DNA of 64,000 nt from NCBI RefSeq assembly GCF_022539315.1, contig NC_066315.1, positions 123,849,374 through 123,913,373 of the forward strand. The letters are read 5' to 3'. The translations under genes were made by a program, and so were the position numbers. Positions 12,487 through 23,455 of this stretch are shown here, piece after piece. Each line of letters starts with the position of its first letter. The stretch's first letter is position 1. This DNA is from Serinus canaria. Lineage: Eukaryota > Chordata > Aves > Passeriformes > Fringillidae. Below the pieces are notes generated by a model that searched no databases, had not been told where the DNA came from, and worked only from the letters and a program-made list of their open reading frames with translations.

Positions 12487-14844
12487 GAAATAAATAAAAG
12501 AACAAGAAGTTAAAAATATTCCACTCCTGGTACTTGGACTTCCCTCTCCTCCTCAAATATATCTTCATTAATATTTGAAAGATGAGAAATAATAGCCAAA
12601 TGGGCAAAGACGTATATAAATATATACATATGTGTATATATAGGCCTATAACTATATTAAGAGCCAGGGACTTCAGCAATAAATGACTCCACAAAGCATC
12701 AGGAACTTTAAAATCTAAATTATAAAGAGACCTATTCCCATCAGTCTTCTGACGAAATGGAGAAGGAATACATGTTTATCAATGTTGCCAGTAATTATCT
12801 AGAGAAAGAAAGTGATAACCTTTATCATGTCAGGCTGCTTAACTTAGAATATACAGCTTCTGAGGTGCTGTCAAGTACAGTTAACTAATAAGGGCTCTGC
12901 TGGAATGCAGTGACAGTGTGCTGACAATCTCCAAACTTGTGCAAGATCAAGGTGACTTACAACACTGTACCAATTATCTGTTGGATATATAAAAGTCCCC
13001 TACAAATGTCATATTTGCAGAAAGAGAAGTGAGAATGAGGAGAGACACGTGGTACCATGGTCTTTGGTGCTCTGAACTAGGACTGTATCACAGGAAATGC
13101 TGAGGATGCAGAATCACTGCTATACCTCCATCCTTCATGAGGTGCTGTGTGTTTGACTGGCTGAATAGTTTGTATCCAGGTGTGCTAGCTCAGACCAGTT
13201 AGAGAGCTGACAGGAAACAGAGTGATGCTGCTTGGTTCAGAAGAACCTATCACCAAGGGGAATATGAATGCACACTGGCATGACATGAATCATTCTTTAC
13301 ACAGCAAATAAATAGCAAGAGCAAAAAATGAACCCAGAGTGTTTCCTAGCAGTCATCTGGCAGCATGAGAGGAAACTGTTGTAAATATTTACAGTTATAG
13401 TCCTTGGCAGTGAAATCATGGTAGGTATTGCTGGCAATGCTCAGTTTAACAGGTCAGCCAGTTGCAGTTATTAATCTGGAAATAATGACAAAAATGGTAA
13501 AAGAAAAAAGTTGTCTTGCTGAAAAATTGAAAGTTAAGTATCATCTAATACTCATAAATTCAATTTCACAATACTCATACCTTCAATTTTTGCAGAAAAA
13601 ATATAATTTTTTGGGGGGGTTTCTATTGAGTGAAATAAAAAATATGCATTAGAAACACTGGGGGAAAATTCATTTTCTCTTTTGCAGCCCACCAGAAAAA
13701 AATTATCCTGCAATTTGGTCATAGCTGTATAAACATGAATTTAATATTCCATTTTCTTGAACAACCATAACTATAAATTGCCTAGGCACAAATAATTTTT
13801 CATTATTCTATTCCTAGAATTATATTAAATTATTCTAAAGTTTTTTGCAAAATGCCGCAAATGCCATAAGAAATTCTCTTTTGCTGGCCAGATACACTAA
13901 CTTGGGAAGATTAAGAGTTGTGAATGTGTTTATGCCATGAGTTTCTTTTCTTAATGAAGTGAGAGACATGAGATTTGGATATGACTCATCTCAGATATCA
14001 AGCACTTGGGACATCCTAATTTTAGATGAATAAATTGAAAAATATTATTGCAAATCTGTGATACACAGGTGTTGCTTCCCTCAAGCCCCAGTTTTGCATT
14101 CTTTCTATTTTATGTGGTAAAACTAGAATGAAGCCCAAGAAAACTAATAAAATCACTCAGGAGTGAAAATCAAAGTGAATTTTGTGACATGGGTTGTAAT
14201 TTTTAACAGGGAATAAAATTCTTTATCGCGACATGACTGACAATACTATTTGACAGTAAGGAGTGGATCTCTGAAGAGGAGTTAAACATCATGTTACCTA
14301 ACTTAGGGATTCTGTTCCAGAAGGTGGAATATAAACTCCAGTCATTGAGTAGAGACAAGTCAAAGAACAGAATTCAGGTAAGTGCTGACCTAAGTCCTGT
14401 CAATGGGTGGCTGATAACCACTGGGAAATACTGAAGTGAGGAGATAGACATACATATCTTGGCTTAAGGGGTGTTTGGTGCCTCACCTTGTCACAGAAGA
14501 CTGAAGGAAGAAGGAGTTGTGGTGATCTTGCATTTTTGTGTGATGCTGACACTTATCTCTTCACTTTGTGCAAGGGGATGGAGAACAAAAGTCTGGGGAT
14601 CTCTACTCTGGGTAGTCCAGTTGAAAACAGAAATCTAAACTGAAGTCTTCAGTATCCCAAGCTGTAGTAGGATAGAAAAAGCAGCCACTCTCACAGACTT
14701 TTCTTCTTGTCTGTATCTGTGTAGAAGCAGGTATACTCATTGTACTTGTCAGTTTAGATATTAAAAGTGAGTTTGACAGACAGGTTTGATGTACATGTGT
14801 TGGGTGCTGAGTTTGTCAGACTTTCAAAGAGGCAGCACATAATT
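12487..14844. other. AT-rich non-coding DNA
   Basis: About 2.4 kb without a recognised gene or repeat family. A G7 run follows a T6 run at about 13608-13620. The open frame at 13428-13652 (+) has no recognisable domain. No RNA genes were seen. Confidence 0.55.
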
Positions 14845-15423
14845 GAGAGGAGAGATCTGGATTGAGTTGGAAGGGACCACCAAAAGTCATCTAGTCCAGC
14901 CTCACTGCAATGAGCAGGGGAATTCTCAATTAGATCAGGTTGCCCAGAACCCCATCCAGTCTGACCTTGAGTGTGTTCAGGGATGGGGCATCCATTACCT
15001 CTCTGGTCAAAAAGCTGATGTTTTATCACTCTTATTGTAAAAAAAAATCTTCTTCCTGAAATCTAATCTGAATTGTCCCTCCTTCAGTTTAAAGCCACTT
15101 TGTCTTACCTCAGCAAACCCTGCTAAATGTTTGTCCCTATCTTTCTTACAAGGCTCTTTAGGTACCAAAAAGGTACAGTAAGGTCTCCCCAAAGCCTTCT
15201 CTTGCCCAAGCTGAACAATCCCAATTCTCTCTGCCTTTCCTCACAGGAGAGATGCTCCAGCCCTCTGATACTCTTCTTGACCCTCCTCTGGACCCACTCC
15301 AACATGCCTTTACTCTACTGAGGTCTGGGCACAGTACCCAAGGTGGGATCTCATGAAGAGTGCAATAGAGAGGAAGAATCACCTCTCTCAAACTACTGGT
15401 CATATTTCTGTGATGCACCCTAG
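14845..15423 (-). mobile_element. CR1 LINE fragment, about 580 bp
   Basis: Read on plus, it contains the typical reverse-complement CR1 succession: 'gagttggaagggaccacc', 'catctagtccagcctcactg', 'caggttgcccagaacc', 'ccatccagtctgaccttgag', 'gggatggggcatccatta', 'aaaaatcttcttcctgaaat', 'cctcacaggagagatgctcc', 'gaccctcctctggaccca' and 'ctgaggtctgggcacagtac'. It ends near 'acctctctcaaactactgg'. The element is on the minus strand and lacks the very last 3' bases (the atcatagaat repeat). It is 5' truncated. Several short open frames on both strands fall inside it and are shadows of this repeat; no reverse transcriptase reading frame survives. From memory, the region corresponds mainly to the 3' untranslated part and the end of ORF2. 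Confidence 0.9.
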
Positions 15424-16607
15424 AAATTTCACCAGAATTAATTTATATTAACTCTTAACCTATAACAAAACAAAAAATAAAAATCCCTAGAAGAAATCCT
15501 GAGTCTTGGTAGTCATTTACAGGGAGGACAGACATTTCAGCCATAGAAACATTGCAAACAAAGGCTCCAATGAAGCTTTTGTTCTGTTTCTTTGTTTTAG
15601 ACAGTAATGCCACTTGTTAAATGTATTAGTGTTTTTTGTATGGGCATGAATCTTCTCTGGAATGATGCAGTAATAGGATAAGCAAACCTAAAGCTACATT
15701 GTTATGGAAAAACTCAAATATATCTTCTATGTATTGAAAGAAGTTGGCAATAATTATAATAATTACTTTAAAAGAAAAAAGCCACCTATATTCAAACAAA
15801 AGCTTAATGTCAATGAATTTTAAGGACATTAGTGTGTGTAGAAGAAAAAACTTGAACTCAAGTATATAGACATAAAACTAGAACTATCTCTGATATTGTT
15901 AATACATAAAAACCCTAAAATGGGCTCTTGTTCACACTAAAACTTTATTTAGCTCAGTATCATGACTGTCTGACAATGGTACACAGTGGAGATCTAGGAA
16001 AAAATACAAGCACAAGTACACAATAATAGCTCCCCAGACTGTCTGTCTAGTCTCAAAGAAATTGCATTTCTGGGACTTTCTGACTCAGTGGGGGTCTTTT
16101 CATACATAATAGCCTGCTACAGATCTTTTTCCATGATTTAAGCTGGGCACTACTTTTGTCTCTCTGGATTTTTAACAGGCGCTCTTGGGCAAGGAGCTCC
16201 ACAGATTAATTACATGAAAAACAGTTTCCTTCTATTTCTTCTGAACCAGCACCTTTAGCTGTTTATACCACACCTTAGTTCTTGTATTTAATTACTCTCT
16301 GCCTTTTTCATATCATTTGGGATTTTACAGATAAAGTCCAACAAGTGTAAATATAATACTTACTTCACATGAATAGAACCATTGGGGTTCCAGCTTATAG
16401 ATGGGTCTTGATGTCATACTCTTGATGATAATGCAGAAATGTAGAAAGAAATTATGTGCAACAGAAATAAATCCACGGGAAAAACTGGTTGTTCTATCTG
16501 GTCTAAATAAATTACCAGTCTTAAATAATACTTTTATAAATAACTAGTAATCTGACTTTTACAATGACACAGCACAAGTCATTCATTGCTAAAAGCAAAG
16601 AATTTCT
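15424..16607. other. AT-rich non-coding DNA
   Basis: No gene, RNA or repeat family was recognised in these ~1.2 kb. The minus-strand open frame at 15626-15829 is short and hydrophobic, with no support. Confidence 0.5.
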
Positions 16608-16638
16608 GATATTGCTTTCAAGATCAGAAAGCAATATC
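16608..16638. repeat. Perfect inverted repeat, 12-bp arms, 7-base loop
   Basis: The left arm gatattgctttc (16608-16619) is the exact reverse complement of gaaagcaatatc (16627-16638), separated by aagatca. A transcript from either strand could fold into a short hairpin. There are no extended arms, no flanking duplication and no transposon end motif, so it may be a chance or replication-slippage palindrome. Confidence 0.9.
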
Positions 16639-19600
16639 TTTTTTTATTATGAATTTTCATATTTATTTGTAATTAGAGAAATGTGCTACTGCTATGGTGA
16701 AGTGCCAAACTAGCACTGCAATTACCTTTTCTGGCACATTATGCACTAAAAAACCCATACCAATATTTTGATTTGTCTTTTTTAAATGGCCCTATGTGTT
16801 CATTGTGGCCACAGACTCCTAATTTGTGTTACTTTATTTTTCATGAACTTCATGATTAGAGTGATCATGACAGATATTACAGTATCATGCTGAGTATACC
16901 TCAAGGGATGTTTTAACAGGTTTAAAAATTATATTAGGCAGTTTTTTGTTTCTTCACTCCTCACAAACAGTAGGAGCTAAGGATTCTATTGAATCCTTGA
17001 AAACTATTGGAAAGAGATTTGGTCTTAAGACCTAACCCAATAATTTTACAAGGGAATGGAATGTATTAATACTAACGTTACTCTAGTAAACATTTCTGAC
17101 ATTGACCACATTATGCCTAGCAGATCAATATTTTTCAGCCACTTAATTATCTGGGTGACTGCATTTGCCAATCTGAACATAAATAAATGTCTTACCTGAT
17201 CAAATACTTTATAGGGGTTTAGAGAATTGCTTCAAAAGATAAAGTGCTTTAGTCCTGAGAATTTGCTATATTTCCTACAGAACTTATGAATCAAATTTTT
17301 TTACGTAAACTGATTTAGTTTTTTAAGAATTTCTATTTCAGAAGTGACATTGAGGAGCAGTTAGCTGTACCATGAGATAATCACTCAAAATGGTGCTATT
17401 TTTCATCCGTGCTTATTTATAAATTCTCCTGAATTTAAACACACAGAAAAAATATAAAAGCTGGATAATTATAAAAGCAGGACTGCCTCTGCAGGTGATA
17501 TCATTCAAAAGAAAGTGGAATATGAGAAATTAAAGCAATCAAATAAGCAAAAAAAGTGAAAAAAAGAATAAAAGAGCACAAGATCTGTTTTTTTCAGTAA
17601 CGCAAAGAAATTTTAGCAAAACTCTTGCTACTGTTTCCAGCTAATTAAAGTAAATTACATACCTCCAGAAATAATGGAAAATTTCTTTAGGGATATTTAA
17701 AATCTTATTCCAGGTCTATATATTTATTTTATAACTGATCCTATGAGAAAATAATCCCAGACTCAAGGGTTCCCTAAATTTTTCGTGTTTTAACAGAGAA
17801 GGAGACCACTGAGACTGCCTGTAACTACTGCCACTGTAATGCTATAAAAAGCAAGACTCTTCTGGCTTTCAGAAATAACTGGTTTCCATCCTAGCCTATT
17901 TAGGTTTATTACAGGAATACATTTCACATTCAAACCTTACAGCAATGCCTACCAAAGCACTACATTGTTAACAGAAGTGCAAAATGCAATAGGGAAATTT
18001 ACAAGCTCCTTTCAGAGAATGAAAACCAACAAAACCTGGCCAGAAGATGTTATCGTTATGGAAAATTTGAAATAGTTGAGAAATCCCCCTGAAGCTGCCA
18101 TATTTGCAAAATGGAATAGTAGTTTCTACTTCAAGTATTCTTTTCTTCTAATTGTGTGTTGAACTTGGTAAAAGTACCAGGCACAAGGTGGACTTAAGAA
18201 TGACATTTCAAGATATGTGAATCTCTACACTTGCAGAAGATCTGCCATACCACAGCAATACCACTGCTGATACACAACCACATTCCTGACATACAGGAAT
18301 TTGGGGTTTTTTTCTGTTTACTGTGTTTTAAATTGTAGTCAGACTGCTTTGACAACTTTTGCAGTCTATTTTAAAAAGGAAAAGAATGGAATTTGTTCAG
18401 AGAAGAGTTTCTGGAATGGTCTGTAGTCTGCTCTGGGAAAAATGTTAACAATTAAGAACAGTCAGCTATTTGATTTATCAAAAAATAGTTACATATTAAA
18501 CTATAATATGAACAAATACCTAGATGGACCACTGTACATTGAGGGCACAAAGCACTGGATATTTTTTTGAAGGCACTCTCTCTTATCTACAAAAAGACAA
18601 GATAAAATGCCTTTTTTATGATAATTAAAGCCAAGGTGAAAAACTGCAGCTTAAAATATTTCCTTGACTTAAGTGTTATAACAGAGCAAACTTCAGGCTG
18701 GTATGAAGAAAAAGTATCTTAATATGTACAGAAAGAACTTTAATAATCCTCTTAACATGCAGACAAACTGGACCTGGGAAGGAGAATAAATTCAATAGAT
18801 CCTTTCCCCTTTTATAATCAGAAAGCCCTGAATTTTATCTAATGACAGAAAGGTTTGACTGGGGTCAGCTTTTATGCCAAGCTGCACTTCTGAAATCTCC
18901 CATTCTCCCCTTCCCTCCTGTCCTCCCACCTTCAGAAAAGACTGATCAATGAGACATCAAAATTGCTTAGTTAGGCTGATCATAAAATAGGTTTGGCTTT
19001 TTTTTTCCCTGCTGGGAATTTCCACTGAGAAAATTCTTTTCCCATTCTGCAGTAAAATAAAACACAGAGAATTTTAAAATATCTCATAACTTGAACACAA
19101 AATAATGTTTATTTCACTCAACCAAGACAAAATTAGAACATCTCTTGCAATATTTATTTTTTAATATTAAAATATTAAATATTAAAATTCATTTTAGTTC
19201 AAAGAAAGTATTTATGAAAAGATAAAATGCAAACTACAGCTAAGCATGCCTCATCTAGATATTTCTCTGAAGGGAACTGACATATCAATTCAAGATTAAA
19301 TAATTTTATTAAGGATATAGAAAAACTTGTTGCAGAAATAGCTATGCAGGACTCTTCTGACTTGCTTAACAACCTCTACACTGACTGAAGATTTATTGGC
19401 AGGGAAATATGACAGTTGAGAATCAGTGATTCTTTTCAAAACACATGTGGTTTTGGATTTGCTTTTTAGAATCCCACTGGGCATTAGCATAACATCATTT
19501 CTGACATTTTCTGTTAGTCATTTCCTTGCCTGGCTAGGATAGCTTTGTGAATTGAATAAGAACAGGAAAAAAATACTGTGTTTCTCTTTGCGAAGATCTA

Positions 19601-22456
19601 ATTGTTGCAGCAGATCTTATATCCTACTTTTTTAAAAGAATATGTACTTGTATTTTGGAATAACACACAGAGTTGAATGTTTTACCTTCCTTTGGTCTCT
19701 TCACTACAAATGGAATGTAGACCTGTGAGTACTATTTGCAGTTAGAATTGCAAAAAGCCTCAAAAACCTTTTTTTTTTTTTTTTTCTTTTTGTGGTGTAG
19801 GAGTGGCATTCAAAAGGATCCTTAAAAAGTGATAGGTGCAGATATTTCACACTCTGCTTTGCTTCATTTGAAGAGATGTACTTGGCCTCAATAGCCATAG
19901 CACAACTAAGGAAAAGGAAAATAGAATCAGGTTTAAGTAAAAAAATAGTTTTTTAAAATGCAATGTATTCTACTGTTTCACTTTTTCACTTTTTCACTAT
20001 CAGCTGCTTCATTGATTTGTGGTCTGTTTTACTGCAAACTGTGATTCTTAACACTTGCCTGAGGTGTTGATCTTTCTGTTCAAGTGCTGGATATTGCTAA
20101 TGACTATCAGTTTTCTATGAGGTTAACCTTCAAATGCAAATGGATTGTTTGCAACTGTCATCATTAGTATTTAGAGAGCTTAAAAATACTCTGCTTATTA
20201 AAATGTAGCAGTTACTACTCCTTCAGTTAAGCAAAGGTATTAATAAGTTTTGAACACTGAGAACTGAGAGAATATTGAATGTTCAGACATGCTATTGGGG
20301 CAGTAATGCTTTCTATATTTTTTCATAGCAAGACTTAGGCTTGTAGCTCTGAAATAGAGTGCAGGTGAAAATATATTTATGATTGACATGGATGGTGTCA
20401 GTTTAGGTCATCGTGCCTCAGACAACTGAAAGGACAAGTCATGTTCCTCATGCAGAACAATCCACCTTTTTATTACAGGAAGGGAAAGAGATGTAATGAG
20501 CTGTCACATTCCTCAGTAAAAGTTACCCAGACACAACTGCTTTGTTCCTTTCTGAATGGAGTCAAGGAGTCACTGCATAATTTCATGTTTGTGCCTTCTT
20601 TGGGAGTGTTGAATATTGAATAGCTTCTCTGCTATAATTGGTTTGTGTATGAGTGCTAAAAAGCTTCACCTAAACTGTATTTATTGTAGGTGAAATGAAA
20701 ACAAGAGAGCAGGCACTTGGGCAGACTTTATTGTTAGGTTCAATCCAGATTTATGGGTAAGTAGACTGGAAGGAAACCCATTATGGTGCTATGGCTCTTA
20801 TGTCTTTCTCAAAAGGTATATTAGCTGTCTGAACAACTCATATTCCCTCTGCAAAATAACAAACCCACAATATGAGTGTTGTGCACCCAGATCAACCCAT
20901 TTAATTTAAAATACTTCGTGAGTCAAGGTGGATGAAATTTATTAGAATGGGTTCTGAAAACTTTCTAATGTCTTATAGAAAGTCTTTGAACATTCAAATG
21001 TTAGAAAAAATCCATACAAAATTGCACCCAAATTCCATGTATGCACATCTATACTACAGCATCTTGTTCTTGGGCAAACTGAGGGTAGTGTGTGCATTTT
21101 GCAAGATTTAGTTCTGTGCTTTTTTTGCTTTTTTTTTCAACTTCAGCTTCCCAGAAGTGAGTGTATGTTTCCTGACAGAAAGTCAGCAAGCTGTCAGACA
21201 GAGCACACTTTATGAGAGCAATATGGTTTCAATTTGCAGAAACATTCCTGAGAATTTTAAGGAGTTGTCAAAATGAATTCACTTTATTCCTGGTTAACAT
21301 TAAAGTAAGAACTGAAGCCACATAAAATAGGTCCAGGAAATAATGAAAAAACCCAGCAGTATGCCTGTCATTCATTTTGACAGCATTGTGGGAACACACT
21401 ATTTCTTTTGTTTTGCTATTGGAGTTTAGATTCTTAAGGAAAATTTGCAAATTTTTGGTCAGACTTAGTTTAGTTCTTGAAATTTAGAATATTCTAAAGG
21501 GAAACAAAAGTAATATCAGTTAGTGATTCCAAGAAATGCATGACTATATAAGGTAATGCTGTGTGATATTTTAAGCACATGGAATAAGCCTATGTGATTA
21601 ATCACCTACATTTATATGTAATACTAATACACATGTGATTGAAATCTTGAAGTATGCATAGAAGCTGAGTCACAATGATTTATTTAATGACAAATATAAA
21701 ATAAATAAATAAACAGATAAATAAGTAATTGCATTTTTTCATGAAAGCATCTGATATTGTTAAAAAGATCTATGGAGAGTATAAACCAACTAATGGGATG
21801 AACTTGCCTCCATTTAAATGCTATGAAGTCAGTATCAGACCTATGGGAATTGTACTCAATAACATTGATATTACTTAATATATCTGTCCTAATATGCACA
21901 AATCCTAGCACAAATTTTAACAAATTAAGTGAATAGGGGGCATATATCAGCAATTAATCTAAGGCTCAGTTTCAGGTCTGATGTTAATTAGTTTGTAATT
22001 TTCTATTTTCACAGGTAACATTCAACAAAATGCTTTTGGTTTTGTTTTTATTAGTACTCCTGTGCATTTATAGACATTTAAGTTAAAAAGGTTCTATTTT
22101 TTTTAATAATAAGCTTAAGAATAATCAATATATATTTTCAGGGATTTTTCTTAGAAATGTGTTTCTGATATTTTTGTGGAGACAAGGAAAGCTTTTTGAA
22201 ATTAAACAGCAAATGCTAATGCAACTCTATTTTATCAAAATTCACAGATAATTTGGGGAGCATGAAGCAACGGAGCAGAACAGTAAAAAATTAAAATGGA
22301 ACAATATTAGAAGTTTTTCTTGGTGTGATAGTAACCTAGTTATACGTTCATGCCTGTAAAATTTGATACTAAATTGAAGCAGTAACTTCAGCATCTGTCC
22401 ATTCAGCTACCATTTGGATCTCATTATCTCTGATTCAAAGTGTTTTCCAGCATGGA
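16639..22456. other. AT-rich non-coding DNA with poly-T tracts
   Basis: Almost 6 kb without a recognised gene or repeat family. Local simple sequence includes a T run of about 21 near 19769-19789, 'cacttttt' steps near 19979-19998, AT-rich 'taatattaaa' steps near 19155-19190, and (AATA)-type sequence near 21695-21725. The open frames are all under about 90 codons and lack coding character. Confidence 0.55.
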
Positions 22457-22527
22457 GGTTGGTTTTCTTTTTTTTTTTGTTGTTGTTGTTGGTTTTTTTT
22501 TTTTTTTTTGGGTTTTTTTTTGTGTAT
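22457..22527. repeat. Poly-T / (GTT)n low-complexity tract
   Basis: T runs of about 11, 17 and 9 flank a short (GTT)n stretch. The reverse complement, A-rich with CAA units, could be the decayed tail of a retroposed sequence on the minus strand, but no body of such an element is recognisable beside it. Confidence 0.9.
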
Positions 22528-22794
22528 AGTTGGTATTAAAAGCCAAAACCTTGTGCTGTACTATTTTGGCCTCAAAGAATGTAGGAAGATTAATTGACTG
22601 CAGCATGTGATCCATAACTTCTTAGTAAAATAGAGATTTCAATGAAAGCTGGAGCTCTGAAATATATACAGAATTGAGTAATTTTATCTTCTATGTAATA
22701 TATTTGCATGAGATAACAATAAAAACAAGGAAATAATTCTTTGCAAAATATGCTGAAACAATGTATCACAGTGAAGCACATTAAAATTTAGTTG
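22528..22794. other. AT-rich spacer
   Basis: No feature was recognised between the poly-T tract and the compound microsatellite. Confidence 0.5.
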
Positions 22795-22835
22795 TGTTTA
22801 TATATATATGTGTGTGTACATATATGTATGTGTAC

Positions 22836-22869
<34 letters not shown>

Positions 22870-23027
22870 TTATTTATTTTTATATAAGTATATATATGTA
22901 TTCATATCTGCATGTATGTATACATAAATGCAGGTATGTATACATATATATATACTTATATGCATGCATATATACATGCTTTATATGTATGTATGTATCT
23001 ATCTATATCAATCAATCTATCTATCTA

Positions 23028-23102
<75 letters not shown>

Positions 23103-23123
23103 ATCTATCTATCTATCTATCTC
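22795..23123 (+). repeat. Compound TA/TATG/TATC microsatellite
   Basis: The left part (about 22798-22995) mixes TA, TG, TATG and TACA units with interruptions. It grades into TATC units from about 22993. An uninterrupted TATC run extends from about 23028 to 23102 (about 19 units), followed after a one-base shift by five more units. Translated on plus it gives an artificial Ile-Tyr-Leu-Ser repeat, so the long open frame through it is not a gene. Its TATC strand is the reverse complement of the array at 12224-12486. Confidence 0.97.
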
Positions 23124-23154
23124 TGTATAAAAATTCACCTAAGTGTTAAAGGAA

Positions 23155-23455
23155 GAAAATGGCCGACAGCAAGTCTTTATTTCAGTTTTGTCAAAGACAA
23201 ACCTATTTTTAAAAATGCGGCAGCAGTTCCTTGCATTACTGACACCTGTTTTACAGAAGTCCCCATGGGCCACACCCTCGGTGCAGTTTCAGAGGCGGGG
23301 ACAGGCTCCCAGTCCTGCTCTCAGTCCCAGCCAGGAGCGTCCCGGGCGGGTGTTCAGGACCACGGACAGCACCAATTCCTTCAGGGCAGCAGCCAGCTCC
23401 CTTATCTGAGAAACCGGGATCCCTAAGCCAGTCACACATCCGAGTCTGTACAAAC
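23155..23455. other. Isolated CpG-containing, GC-rich block
   Basis: This roughly 300-base block is clearly richer in G+C than anything near it. It has several CpG steps (for example ggcggggac near 23295 and gcgtcccgggcgg near 23336-23348). It directly follows the microsatellite. Open frames on both strands cross it, but none shows a recognised domain, and the plus one is continuous with the microsatellite. Possible explanations are a piece of an unrecognised LTR, a decayed retrocopy, or an unmethylated regulatory element. Nothing in the sequence decides between them. Confidence 0.5.

Noticed and set aside
12143..12694. 183-codon minus-strand open frame with Ser-Ile-Tyr-Leu repeats
   Set aside because: It is the translation of the GATA microsatellite; GATA/TATC arrays are open in most frames and the peptide has no biological meaning.
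15007..15418. Cluster of overlapping open frames on both strands
   Set aside because: All lie inside the CR1 fragment at 14845-15423 and are not in the frame of an intact reverse transcriptase.
12224..23123. CRISPR-like array reading of the GATA and TATC tracts
   Set aside because: There are no distinct spacers between repeats; these are simple-sequence microsatellites in vertebrate DNA.
22794..23426. 210-codon plus-strand open frame
   Set aside because: More than half is the TATG/TATC microsatellite and the rest runs into the CpG-rich block without any recognised domain.
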